Assembly: GCA_964247385.1 (NCBI GenBank)
Contig: CAXTUB010000006.1
Coordinates: 62,001 to 126,000 of the forward strand
Direction of reading: 5' to 3'
Source: TMP-86 sp964247385
Lineage (GTDB): Bacteria > Pseudomonadota > Gammaproteobacteria > Steroidobacterales > Steroidobacteraceae
DNA length: 64,000 nucleotides
Shown here: piece by piece, positions 41,479-49,468 of the stretch
How the letters are laid out: every line of letters begins with the position of its first letter
Numbering within the stretch: the first letter of the stretch is position 1
Notes under the pieces: generated by a model
Seen by the model: only the letters and a program-made list of their open reading frames with translations
Told to the model about the DNA's origin: nothing
The model's database searches: none
Program-made: the position numbers and the translations under genes

Positions 41479-42290
41479 GGCAACCTGCGCATGGCTGCCG
41501 TGCCGCTGAGTCGATCGGCGTAAATCACCTGCACACCAGCGCTGGATGGTGGCGGCGCAGCCAAGCCGAGCAAACGCAACGCATCGGTCTTCTGCATGGG
41601 CGTGCTCTCTTCGTCGGCGCGCGAGCGCAATGCGGCCGTGAGTTGCCCCACTTCCCGAGCGGCGAAAATCTTGCGCGCCGTGTCGGGACTGACGTCCAAG
41701 GTCAATGTGCTGAAACCACGCGCATCCAACCCACGGACCTCGCCGGAGCCCGGTGCCCGCGCGTCCGAGCGGGAGCCGGTGGCGAGCACCAGTGCATTCT
41801 GAACCACCGGAATGAGCGCGGCGCCGCTGGCACGCCGCACCGCGAGCAACAGATCAATGCGATCACCCGGCACGACCATTCCCGCGAGCGAGCTCACTTC
41901 GTCCACCGGTACCGTCAATGCTCGACGTCCCGGCTCGATGCGATCAGACAAGGACCGGGCTTGCGGAGCCAATTGCTGCCACAAAATGGGCTGCCCCCGT
42001 TTTGCTGGCGCATCGAGCGATGCGTTGTCGAAGCGGTCGATCTGCTCCGGCGTCAGAGCATCCGCGTACGCCCATTCCTTCGGAATCTGCCGCACCGAGA
42101 CGGTGCTCGCATTCAAACGCGATCCAGCGGCCAAGTCTTGATTCGCCACCACCTGCTTCACATAGATGGTTTGATTGGACTTCTCGAGCAGCGCAATGCG
42201 TTCTGCGATCGTGCGATGCGTGCCGACCGCGGCAAGGCCGCCGAAAACCAATGCGGCGGATGCGACGATCCAGCGAGGCGAAATGCGCAT
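41475..42290 (-). CDS. cpaB: Flp pilus assembly protein CpaB/RcpC
   Basis: A 271-residue CpaB. ATG 42290 (MRISPRWIVASAALVFGGLA) is chosen because it starts directly with the membrane helix; the longer frame runs into the small pilin gene. The SAF domain is visible in VKQVVANQDLAAGSRLNAST and SVRQIPKEWAYADALTPEQI. The RcpC/CpaB domain includes PGRRALTVPVDEVSSLAGMV, VPGDRIDLLLAVRR and TLTLDVSPDTARKIFAARE. It is thought to stabilise the secretin in the periplasm. It starts 11 bp after the small pilin-like gene and ends overlapping cpaC. Confidence 0.92.
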   Translation of the reverse strand: MRISPRWIVASAALVFGGLAAVGTHRTIAERIALLEKSNQTIYVKQVVANQDLAAGSRLNASTVSVRQIPKEWAYADALTPEQIDRFDNASLDAPAKRGQPILWQQLAPQARSLSDRIEPGRRALTVPVDEVSSLAGMVVPGDRIDLLLAVRRASGAALIPVVQNALVLATGSRSDARAPGSGEVRGLDARGFSTLTLDVSPDTARKIFAAREVGQLTAALRSRADEESTPMQKTDALRLLGLAAPPPSSAGVQVIYADRLSGTAAMRRLP

Positions 42291-42301
42291 TGACGTATGG
42301 C

Positions 42302-42484
42302 TCAGGGTGCGATCGGCAGAGAAAGCGCCACGTCGAAGCGCGCGAAACCTCGGTGTACCGCATTCACCAGCGCATCGAGCGCGGATGGCCGCCCCGCCAT
42401 ACCCACGACGAGCGCGAGCGCCACTGTTGCGCCAATCAAGTACTCGGTGATGGCCTGACCGTTTTGTTTGCGCGATGTAATCAT
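42302..42484 (-). CDS. Small pilin-like protein (60 aa)
   Basis: A 60-residue protein starting at ATG 42484, which overlaps the preceding stop (ATGA). The N-terminus MITSRKQNGQAITEYLIGAT has a prepilin-type cleavage signature: Gly then QAITE, with Glu at mature +5. A hydrophobic helix (YLIGATVALALVVGMAG) follows. This is the layout of Flp/TadE-type pseudopilins, but the protein is shorter than flp and diverges after the helix. It may be a minor pilin. It is encoded between an unknown exported protein and cpaB. Confidence 0.7.
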   Translation of the reverse strand: MITSRKQNGQAITEYLIGATVALALVVGMAGRPSALDALVNAVHRGFARFDVALSLPIAP

Positions 42485-43134
42485 GGAGCAGACTCCGCGA
42501 GGACAGCGCATATGAGTGTTGCTCCATCGCGCGGCACGAGCACGATGTCGACTGCTCCGCCGCGGCCGCCGTAGCGCTGCATGACTCCGGCGGCTTCACG
42601 CGTTTGAACTTGAGACTGCTCATGCAGCTCATAGCCATTGGAGCGCAACGATTCGCGAAAAAACGCCGCAACTCTTTCTAGATCGCTTGGCGCACGTGCC
42701 AGCACCGTGCGCGAACTGGGCAGGCCCTCGCGACTGCCAATACGGCTCAGCACCTGGGAATAGGGCGGCAGGGCGACGCTCTCGCCTGATGCAGGATGCG
42801 CATTGAGATCCGCCTCGCTGATGCGCGCTCGAGTCTCACGCAGAGATGTGGTGAGCAGTTGCACGGTCACGAACCTCCCGTTGAGCGGCGCACCGAGAAG
42901 GCGGCCTTGCGGCAACTCAAATTCGATATGCTTCGAGCCCAGCAAGTTGCGATAAAACGCGAGGCTCTCGCGCAAGCTCGAGCGAATGTGCAACTCCTGC
43001 ACGTGTGTGGGCACATCGTTCAACTGAACACGCATGTCGAGCACTTCGGTCGCATCGGACGGCGCCGGCACGTGGGTGGACGGCCCCGAAGCAAAGCTCG
43101 ACAGCGCAAGCCAAACGAAACCACGCGTCAGCAT
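42481..43134 (-). CDS. Unknown exported protein of the tad operon
   Basis: A 217-residue protein without a recognised family. The first about 20 residues (MLTRGFVWLALSSFASGPST) look like a short signal sequence. The remainder is mixed alpha/beta, with VQELHIRSSLRESLAFYRNL, GRFVTVQLLTTSLRETRARI, SSRTVLARAPSDLERVAAFF and a C-terminal MQRYGGRGGAVDIVLVPRDG. It overlaps its neighbours on both sides (7 bp with the TadE-like gene, 4 bp with the small pilin). It is therefore surely part of the pilus operon, perhaps a periplasmic assembly factor. Confidence 0.6.
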   Translation of the reverse strand: MLTRGFVWLALSSFASGPSTHVPAPSDATEVLDMRVQLNDVPTHVQELHIRSSLRESLAFYRNLLGSKHIEFELPQGRLLGAPLNGRFVTVQLLTTSLRETRARISEADLNAHPASGESVALPPYSQVLSRIGSREGLPSSRTVLARAPSDLERVAAFFRESLRSNGYELHEQSQVQTREAAGVMQRYGGRGGAVDIVLVPRDGATLICAVLAESAP

Positions 43135-43916
43135 GAGGATTCAAGCCGATCACAAGGCACCACTTGCCAATCCGGCAACCCGGGCTTCATGGGTTCATCG
43201 GTCAATAGGCGCGGCGCCATGCCGATGAAGCGCAGCAACTCGTCGAGCTTGGCAGTTGGGTAGAGCGCGGGCGCACCTTCGATGCGGCGCTTGACATCGC
43301 TGCTGCCCAACGCACTCCAATCATCGACGAGGAGCGCGGTCTGCCGGCTCATGCGCAGATTCAGTGCATCGAACGGTGGCAATTGCGGCAGATGTGCCAA
43401 CTGAACTTGCACGGAGCCCGTAATCAAGTTGCGGTCGCGCAAATCCAACGCGTGCCACCACGCACGCGCACCCGGGAAAGGATCGCGCGTGCCCGCCTTG
43501 GTTTTTGCCGCTATATCGCGCGTCAGGTCGAGCAGCAAAGGATTGCCTGCATGATCGCTCCAAAGCATGTTGCGCTCGCCAACGGCGTTGCTCGGATCTT
43601 CTCCGGTGCGAATGGGGACATCGGAGCGACTGAAAAAGCGCCGGGCGGTGTCGGCACTGACACGGTCATCGTGCAACTCGCCATTCAAGGGATCGTGCGC
43701 CAAGGCCTCGAATGCGACATAGCGGCTCGCGATTTCGGTTGTTTGCGCCACATCGGCATACTTTCCGACCATGGGTACGAGAAGCCATAACGGCGACAGC
43801 GCAAGTAGGGCCACGGCAAATTCGGCGAGCGCTTGGCCGCGCACATGCACGTGCGATGGCGCCGGCGAGAGAAACGACCTTGGCAAGCGAATCGGCTCTA
43901 CGAGCGTTTGGCTCAT
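43128..43916 (-). CDS. TadE-like pseudopilin
   Basis: A 262-residue protein starting at ATG 43916, which overlaps the TadG-like stop (ATGA). Residues about 20-50 contain the pilin-type motif RGQALAEFAVALLALSPLWL (Gly followed by QALAE, Glu +5 and a hydrophobic helix), the hallmark of TadE/TadG pseudopilins. The long C-terminal periplasmic part has WWHALDLRDRNLITGSVQVQ and ends LPDWQVVPCDRLESSC with two Cys. It is likely a minor pilin or pilus-initiating subunit. Confidence 0.72.
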   Translation of the reverse strand: MSQTLVEPIRLPRSFLSPAPSHVHVRGQALAEFAVALLALSPLWLLVPMVGKYADVAQTTEIASRYVAFEALAHDPLNGELHDDRVSADTARRFFSRSDVPIRTGEDPSNAVGERNMLWSDHAGNPLLLDLTRDIAAKTKAGTRDPFPGARAWWHALDLRDRNLITGSVQVQLAHLPQLPPFDALNLRMSRQTALLVDDWSALGSSDVKRRIEGAPALYPTAKLDELLRFIGMAPRLLTDEPMKPGLPDWQVVPCDRLESSC

Positions 43917-45385
43917 GGCAAAGCCAAGCCCTGTTGGCGAGCAGCGGCAAAAGCTTTGTCGGCCAGCATGGGAGGAACCAGGCGAACCCGCCAATAGGGC
44001 GAGTAGAGGCTGCCGAGCTCCACCGGGCCGCCATGGTCGGCGGGGCTTGCAAAAAAAACTTCGGCGCGCGAGAGGGCCGCCATGGGCAAAGCTTTGTCAC
44101 TGGGAGCGGCGCTCGATTCGAAGAGTTGCAACCTGCCACTCGATGCCGCACGGCGGGAAAGAGATGCAGAAGAGCGAGGCTTGAACGCGAGAACCGACAA
44201 GCCGGTGAGCGGCGTGGAGGATGCGAGATCACGCACGTCGTAAACCGAGGGCAAGCCGGTATATAAAGCGGGAAGGTAATAGTCTGTGGAGCGCGACGTG
44301 CTCGTGGGTGCTGAATTCAGCTCGATCGAGCTGCGAGCGATGTGATCCTTGGTGGCGCCGCCGAAAAGGCCGCCGCTTGACCGGAATGTGAGTGAGTCGG
44401 AAGCCGTCCATGCATCGAACCCGCGCAAATGCGTGCCGCCCCGCCGTGCATAGCGTTTGTCATCGAGAAAGCTCAGCGCATTGTTGAGCGTCCAAGCGCG
44501 CTCGCTCGTGAACCCGTCGCGCGACCGCTCCACCACATCGGCAAGGCGGCTGCGGGCATGCCCGGTGTAGTTGCGCACGAACGTATCGAACCCGTGCGTG
44601 AGGGGAACGATTTCGATGCTCGCTGCGGGATCGGTCGTGCGGGCGGCCTCGAGACCGAGCCGCGTTTGCCGCGCCGGCGAGCTTGGAAATTCCGCGCCGC
44701 GAAGAGATTCACGCACGAGAACTTCAGAAAGGGCAAGCCCCTGGCTGGCCAGATCGCTGGCTGTGATGATGGCTGCCGCGCCGGTATTCACGTACTGCGC
44801 AATTTGACGCGGATCCACTCCTCCGAAAGCAGTGGCATAGGCTTCGCCCGCGAACGTGACTTGAATCGTGGCCCAGCGCAACAGATCGCTCGGCGGCACG
44901 AGCTCCAACAAGCGCGCTTCGGCATCGCCCAGGTTCATCCAGAGGTCGGCGAAGTAATTGGTCCATGACGCCAGCGAGACGGCTTGAGCGATTGCGACTT
45001 GATTGGCGATGATGGCGCGATTCGCGTACGCGAGATAGTTGAGGCCGCGCGCTTCGACGATGCCCGCACTGTAAGCCGCTGAGTCCGCCGCATTGACGAG
45101 CCGAATTTTCTCGTCCACCAATTGCGATGAATTTGCAATGAACACGAGCAGCAAAGAGCACGCCAAGAGACCGCACACGGCGAGAGGCAACACCTGGCCC
45201 CGCACCCGAGCCATCGTGCGCACCCGAGCCATCGTGCGCACTCGAGCCGTCGTCCGCGCTCGACCCAGACTCCGCGCTCCGGCCGGAGCCTGCGCTTTGG
45301 CCAGACTCCGCGTTCGGGCCGGACGCAACGCCCGGCCGAGGCCGTGCTTTGGACTCTGGCGCCGCTCGCGAGCTGGCCTGATCAC
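43913..45385 (-). CDS. TadG-like pilus protein with repeat-encoded basic N-terminus
   Basis: A 490-residue protein read from GTG 45385. The first about 62 residues are Arg-rich and encoded partly by an 18-bp tandem repeat (TMARVR units). Internal ATGs at 45232 and 45214 are alternative starts that would give MARVRGQVLPLAVCGLLACS. The single helix GQVLPLAVCGLLACSLLLVF and following ADSAAYSAGIVEARGLNYLA resemble the TadG/pilus-assembly 'TadE-like' entry region. The rest is a large periplasmic domain. It lies 36 bp after flp. The start choice is uncertain. Confidence 0.65.
   Translation of the reverse strand: MIRPARERRQSPKHGLGRALRPARTRSLAKAQAPAGARSLGRARTTARVRTMARVRTMARVRGQVLPLAVCGLLACSLLLVFIANSSQLVDEKIRLVNAADSAAYSAGIVEARGLNYLAYANRAIIANQVAIAQAVSLASWTNYFADLWMNLGDAEARLLELVPPSDLLRWATIQVTFAGEAYATAFGGVDPRQIAQYVNTGAAAIITASDLASQGLALSEVLVRESLRGAEFPSSPARQTRLGLEAARTTDPAASIEIVPLTHGFDTFVRNYTGHARSRLADVVERSRDGFTSERAWTLNNALSFLDDKRYARRGGTHLRGFDAWTASDSLTFRSSGGLFGGATKDHIARSSIELNSAPTSTSRSTDYYLPALYTGLPSVYDVRDLASSTPLTGLSVLAFKPRSSASLSRRAASSGRLQLFESSAAPSDKALPMAALSRAEVFFASPADHGGPVELGSLYSPYWRVRLVPPMLADKAFAAARQQGLALP
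45201..45272 (-). repeat. 18-bp tandem repeat inside the TadG-like gene
   Basis: The plus-strand unit CGCACCCGAGCCATCGTG occurs exactly at 45201-45218 and 45219-45236. A variant with three changes lies at 45237-45254 and a more degenerate copy at 45255-45272. Being a multiple of 3, it encodes reiterated basic hexapeptides (ARVRTM). Confidence 0.85.
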
Positions 45386-45421
45386 GCTGGGCGCTCCCGC
45401 CGTGTGCCGCCGCTACTTCCG

Positions 45422-45691
45422 TCAGCGTCCGGAGTTGCCGGTGTAGTTGCCGAGGTTGCGCCGCGTGTTGGCGTCGGCTTCGGCGGAGGTGGCGGCCGTT
45501 TGTGCGTTGCCTTGCGCCGCCGTGCCATCGCCGCCCGCGAGCTCTTGAGCAATGGCCGCGGTTTGATCGCGCACCGTGTTGCCGAAAAATTGATAGACCG
45601 CGATGGCTGCGATGGCGATGAGTGCGACGATGATGACGTATTCGGTCATGCCTTGACCGAGCTGGGTTTGTGCGGACGCTGAAGATTTCAT
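45422..45691 (-). CDS. flp: Flp family type IVb pilin
   Basis: An 89-residue major pilin candidate. The N-terminus MKSSASAQTQLGQGMTEYVI carries the prepilin cleavage context (Gly then Q/G-MTEY, with the Glu-Tyr pair typical of Flp). The hydrophobic helix YVIIVALIAIAAIAVYQFFG follows. The Gly/Ala/Thr-rich C-terminal tail (GDGTAAQGNAQTAATSAEAD) is long for Flp and probably surface-exposed. A GGAGGG Shine-Dalgarno precedes the ATG. It is the first tad gene, 135 bp downstream of pilU. The processing peptidase is not in the window. Confidence 0.9.
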   Translation of the reverse strand: MKSSASAQTQLGQGMTEYVIIVALIAIAAIAVYQFFGNTVRDQTAAIAQELAGGDGTAAQGNAQTAATSAEADANTRRNLGNYTGNSGR

Positions 45692-45826
45692 GAGCCCTCC
45701 ATGGCTTGCAATGTGGAACGAGGGCCGTGATGGTGAGCTTTCGCGATGCGCAGGTGAAGCTGCGAATCTGCCGCGAACTGCCGGAAATTGACGGGTGCTC
45801 GCGCCGCGGCGCGCGCGCGCTCGAGG

Positions 45827-46987
45827 TCAGGCCGCCTCGTCTTCCTCTTTGGGCTCGGGCACCATTTCGAGCTTCAGCGTATCCGAAGCTTTCACCGTGC
45901 CCTTCAGCTTGATGTTCAAGCGCAGCTCATTGGCCGAGTCGGCATTGCGAATGGCTTCTTCGTAGGTAATGGAGCCGTCGTTATAGAGCTCGAACAGCGA
46001 CCAATCGAAGGTGCGCATGCCGAGCTCGCGCGACTTCGACATGATGTCTTTGATCTCGTGAAACTCACCCTTCAACAATTTGTCGGCGATGATGGGCGTA
46101 TTGATGAGAATCTCGATCGCAGCCTTGCGTCCCTTGCCGTCCGCCGTCTTGACGAGACGCTGCGAGATGATGGCGCGCAGGTTGCTCGACAAATCCATCA
46201 GCAGCTGCTTGCGGCGCTCTTCCGAGAAAAAATTGATGATGCGATCGAGCGTCTGATTCGCGCTGTTGGAATGCAAGGTGCCGAGACACAAATGCCCCGT
46301 CTCGGCGAATGTGATGGCGTGCTCCATGGTCTCGGTGTCGCGAATTTCCCCGATGAGAATCACGTCCGGCGCTTGGCGCAACGTGTTCTTGAGCGCGTTG
46401 TGCCAGGATTTCGTATCGATGCCCACTTCGCGATGCGTGATCAGCGATTGATGTGACTGATGCACGAACTCCACCGGATCTTCCACGGTGACGATGTGCC
46501 CCGGCGATGTGCGGTTGCGATGATCGATCATGGCGGCAAGGGAGGTCGATTTGCCTGAGCCGGTCGCGCCCACCACGAGCACGAGCCCGCGCTTGGTCAT
46601 GACGACCTCTTTCAATGTTTCGGGCAGGCCGAGCTTTTCGAAGTTCGGAATTTCGTTGGCGATGGTGCGGATCACCATGCCGACGTTTTGCTGCTGAACG
46701 AATACATTGACGCGAAAGCGTGCGACACCCGGCACCGAAATCGCAAAATTACATTCGAGGTCCCGCGCGAATTCCTCGCGCTGCCGCGGGTTCATGAGCG
46801 CATCGGCCAAATCTCGCGTCACCGAGCCCGTGAGCTTCTGTCCAGTCAAGGGCTTCATGCTGCCCTGGTGCTTCATGCTCGGCGGAAAATCCTTGGAAAT
46901 GAATAGATCCGAGCCGCCGGCCTGACTCATGGCCGTGAGCAGTTTCACAATGTGCGCTTTCGCCTGCTCTTCGGTCAGCTTTGCCAT
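45827..46987 (-). CDS. pilU: PilT/PilU-type twitching motility ATPase (PilU)
   Basis: A 386-residue type IVa pilus retraction ATPase. Sequence strings fit PilU: GGSDLFISKDFPPSMKHQGS, Walker A VGATGSGKSTSLAAMIDHRN, Asp box IVTVEDPVEFVHQS, Walker B LRQAPDVILIGEIRDTETME, and the His box FAETGHLCLGTLHSNSANQT. A C-terminal acidic tail (EMVPEPKEEDEAA) is typical of PilU rather than PilT. No pilT or other type IVa gene is adjacent; instead the Tad operon follows on the same strand, so it may also be transcribed into that operon. Confidence 0.92.
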   Translation of the reverse strand: MAKLTEEQAKAHIVKLLTAMSQAGGSDLFISKDFPPSMKHQGSMKPLTGQKLTGSVTRDLADALMNPRQREEFARDLECNFAISVPGVARFRVNVFVQQQNVGMVIRTIANEIPNFEKLGLPETLKEVVMTKRGLVLVVGATGSGKSTSLAAMIDHRNRTSPGHIVTVEDPVEFVHQSHQSLITHREVGIDTKSWHNALKNTLRQAPDVILIGEIRDTETMEHAITFAETGHLCLGTLHSNSANQTLDRIINFFSEERRKQLLMDLSSNLRAIISQRLVKTADGKGRKAAIEILINTPIIADKLLKGEFHEIKDIMSKSRELGMRTFDWSLFELYNDGSITYEEAIRNADSANELRLNIKLKGTVKASDTLKLEMVPEPKEEDEAA

Positions 46988-47111
46988 GCATTCGCCTCAT
47001 TGATCGAGCGTGGAGATGCGGGCGATGGTAGCGGCCTACGAGGACTTCGCCTCGGCAGTGCTTCTCGTTCTCGGCACGTCGCGCCGGCATGTGCGCTCGG
47101 TCGGCGCTGCG

Positions 47112-48008
47112 TCAGCTCGCAGCACTCGTCATTTGTACGACCGGTGAAACTTCGCGGTCCGAGACCAGCACCGTCATGAGATTGGTGACGAGTTGCGCGC
47201 GCTGCGCTTCGCTCAACTGCACCACTCCCTGCTTCTGCAAGTCGTCGATGGCGAGTTGCACGAGACCCACTGTGCCCTCCACGATGATGCGGCGCGCGCC
47301 AAGCACCGCGTCCGCTTGCTGCCGCCGGAGCATGACGCCGGCGATCTCCGGCGCATACGCCAAGTGCGCAAGACGCGCATCCACGATCTCCACCCCTGCG
47401 ATGGCCACATGCTCGCCGATGGTGTCCTTGAGCTCGTTGCTCACCGCTTCCACATTGGCGCGCAAGCTTTTCATCCGATCTTCCGCATCATAAGGATGCG
47501 TCCCCGCGACTTGGCGCAGTGCGGACTCGGCTTGCTGCGCAATGAAGCCTTGATAGTTCTCGACCGCAAACACGGCACGCGCCGTATCATCGACGCGCCA
47601 TACCACCACTGCGGCCACCTCGATGGGATTGCCCTTTAGATCGTTCACTTTGAGCGTCGGGGTCGTCATGTTGACCACCCGCAGGGAAATCTTGTGGCGT
47701 GCGTTCAAAGGGTTGAACCACCAAAAGCCGTCGCGGCGCAGGGTGCCCGCGTATTTGCCGAAAAATGTCAGCACCAAAGCCTGATTGGGCTCGAGCACGA
47801 CAAGGCCGCGTGTCAATGCCCATAACAGCAGGAACGCGGAGACGAACAGCAGGAGGGGTGGATGACCTGGCTCCACTTGTAAGCGGGACCAGATGGCATT
47901 TCCAAGCAGCGCGAGTCCTCCGAGTCCGATGATGAGCGCGATCAATCCGGGAATATAAAAAGCACTCTTCTCGGCGATATCGTCATCCATGCGAGAATCA
48001 GCGGCCAT
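47112..48008 (-). CDS. SPFH/Band 7 domain protein
   Basis: A 298-residue stomatin/prohibitin-type membrane scaffold. ATG 48008 (MAADSRMDDDIAEKSAF) has a strong AGGAGG five bases upstream. Two N-terminal helices (FYIPGLIALIIGLGGLALLG; PLLLFVSAFLLLWALTRGLV) precede the SPFH domain, with VVLEPNQALVLTFFGKYAGT, RVVNMTTPTLKVNDLKGNPI and VWRVDDTARAVFAVENYQGF. The C-terminal coiled coil includes MLRRQQADAVLGARRIIVEG. Such proteins organise membrane microdomains or proteases; no NfeD partner is adjacent. It is divergent from the MBL-fold gene with nearly coincident starts. Confidence 0.88.
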   Translation of the reverse strand: MAADSRMDDDIAEKSAFYIPGLIALIIGLGGLALLGNAIWSRLQVEPGHPPLLLFVSAFLLLWALTRGLVVLEPNQALVLTFFGKYAGTLRRDGFWWFNPLNARHKISLRVVNMTTPTLKVNDLKGNPIEVAAVVVWRVDDTARAVFAVENYQGFIAQQAESALRQVAGTHPYDAEDRMKSLRANVEAVSNELKDTIGEHVAIAGVEIVDARLAHLAYAPEIAGVMLRRQQADAVLGARRIIVEGTVGLVQLAIDDLQKQGVVQLSEAQRAQLVTNLMTVLVSDREVSPVVQMTSAAS

Positions 48009-48024
48009 GAGGGCCTCCTGTCGA

Positions 48025-49038
48025 ATGATGGCGAGAGTGTACGCCGCGCGCGTCGGCTCCATGTTGATGCTCTTCGCACTCGCCGCGCCGGGCGCGCATG
48101 CCGGCAAGCGCAACCAAGATCCAACGGCGCCGCAGCTCATCGCGCGCGACACGTTCGAGATCGCGGGCGACATGCGGCCGGGTGGCGAGCCCGATGGCAA
48201 TAGCTATGTCATCGCGGCGCCCGCGGGCCTCATCGTGATCGACACGGGCAGGCATGCCGCGCATCGTCAGCACATCGAGTCTCTCGCCGACACGCTGCAC
48301 AAGCCGTTGCAGGCCATCATCAACACTCATTGGCATCTGGATCACGTCTCGGGAAATATCGGCTTGCGCGAGCGCTTCCCCCACGTTCAAGTCTATGCAT
48401 CCGATGCCATTGACGATGCGCTGCAGGGCTTTCTTGCAAAAAGCGCGGCAGAGTCGCGCACTGCGCTGGCCCGCGCCGACTTGAGCCCGACCATCAGGGA
48501 AGAGCTGCAAACGGATTTGAGCACGATTGAACACGGCGATGCATTGAGACCCGACATCGTCATCGAGCGCAGCGAACGCTTGACGCTCGCTGGCCGCGAG
48601 CTGCAATTTCACGTTGCCCGCTACGCCGCCACGGCCGCTGACGTGTGGGTTCTGGATCCGTCTACGCAGATTGCATTCGTGGGGGATCTCGTGACCTTTC
48701 CCGCACCGTTGCTGGATACCGCGTGCGTGGACGGTTGGCTCGCGGCGCTCACCGATCTCGTCGGCAGCGGCGCCGAAATCTACGCGCCTGGGCACGGGCC
48801 TGTGCTCGACCGGCTGAAGCTCGAAGCTTATCGATCCGCTTTTGCGTATCTTGCGCAATGCGTGCAAGGCAATGAGACGCCGGAAAATTGCGCCGCGGAA
48901 TGGGCGCAGCTCGCGGGGCAAATCATCAAGTTGAGCAAACCCGAGGTTCGCCAAGCGGCCGAGATGACTCGCCGCTATGTAGCGGACGTGCTGCGGCCCA
49001 ACGGCGGCAACAGTGCGTATTGCGCCGTGCGGCGCTGA
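48025..49038 (+). CDS. Secreted MBL-fold metallo-hydrolase
   Basis: About 337 residues; ATG 48025 is one of several possible starts (48007, 48025, 48061), all giving a Sec signal (VGSMLMLFALAAPGAHA). The metallo-beta-lactamase signature is NTHWHLDHVSGN (HxHxDH, about residue 100), preceded by VIDTGRHAAHRQH. Later metal ligands fit IAFVGDLVTFPAPLLDTAC (Asp) and IYAPGHGPVLDRL (His). The fold covers beta-lactamases, glyoxalases and quinoprotein-linked hydrolases; the closest look is to SoxH/quinoprotein-type MBL relatives. The substrate is unknown, and it is not confidently a beta-lactamase. Confidence 0.82.
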   Translation: MMARVYAARVGSMLMLFALAAPGAHAGKRNQDPTAPQLIARDTFEIAGDMRPGGEPDGNSYVIAAPAGLIVIDTGRHAAHRQHIESLADTLHKPLQAIINTHWHLDHVSGNIGLRERFPHVQVYASDAIDDALQGFLAKSAAESRTALARADLSPTIREELQTDLSTIEHGDALRPDIVIERSERLTLAGRELQFHVARYAATAADVWVLDPSTQIAFVGDLVTFPAPLLDTACVDGWLAALTDLVGSGAEIYAPGHGPVLDRLKLEAYRSAFAYLAQCVQGNETPENCAAEWAQLAGQIIKLSKPEVRQAAEMTRRYVADVLRPNGGNSAYCAVRR

Positions 49039-49102
49039 GGCACGCAACGCGCTTCCGCAGCGCTAAGAGATTAGGGGCAGCGCTCGAGCCCACAAGGCAA
49101 TT

Positions 49103-49435
49103 TTAAAAACGCGCTACAGGGTCAGCGTTTCGCGTGGTCTTGCCTGCTTCGGCAAACCAAATGATGAGCAAGATCCAACCGATGATGGGAATGATCCAGA
49201 GAAGCTGCAGCCAGCCACTGCGTCCGGTGTCGTGCAGGCGACGCGCGCCTACCGCGATGCTCGGCAGAAACGTGATCAGGGAAAATGCGTTGCCAAGGCG
49301 AAAATTCAGCGCGCTCGATACGGCACTGCCCAAGAAACAAAACAGTGCCCACCACCAGAACTCGGGCCGAGAGGCGTAGCCCTCGAACTCGGCATACTTG
49401 CGGAAGCAAACACGTACCGCCTCGCTGAATTGCAT
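49103..49435 (-). CDS. DUF805 membrane protein
   Basis: A 110-residue DUF805 protein with the family start FSEAVRVCFRKYAEFEGYAS, then RPEFWWWALFCFLGSAVSSA. Helices lie at about 25-45, 50-65 and 78-95. The conserved motif is VGARRLHDTGRSGWLQLLWI, and the end is IIWFAEAGKTTRNADPVARF. These small inner-membrane proteins are widespread with unknown function. It converges on the MBL-fold gene and lies 33 bp from the ahpD stop, reading in the same direction as ahpCD. Confidence 0.88.
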   Translation of the reverse strand: MQFSEAVRVCFRKYAEFEGYASRPEFWWWALFCFLGSAVSSALNFRLGNAFSLITFLPSIAVGARRLHDTGRSGWLQLLWIIPIIGWILLIIWFAEAGKTTRNADPVARF

Positions 49436-49468
49436 CGCGTCAGCTCCTCATCGGCATGGCCTTTAGAA

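Noticed and set aside
47998..49047. 349-aa minus-strand frame
   Set aside because: Exact antisense mirror of the MBL-fold gene; the plus strand has the HxHxDH motif and a signal peptide.
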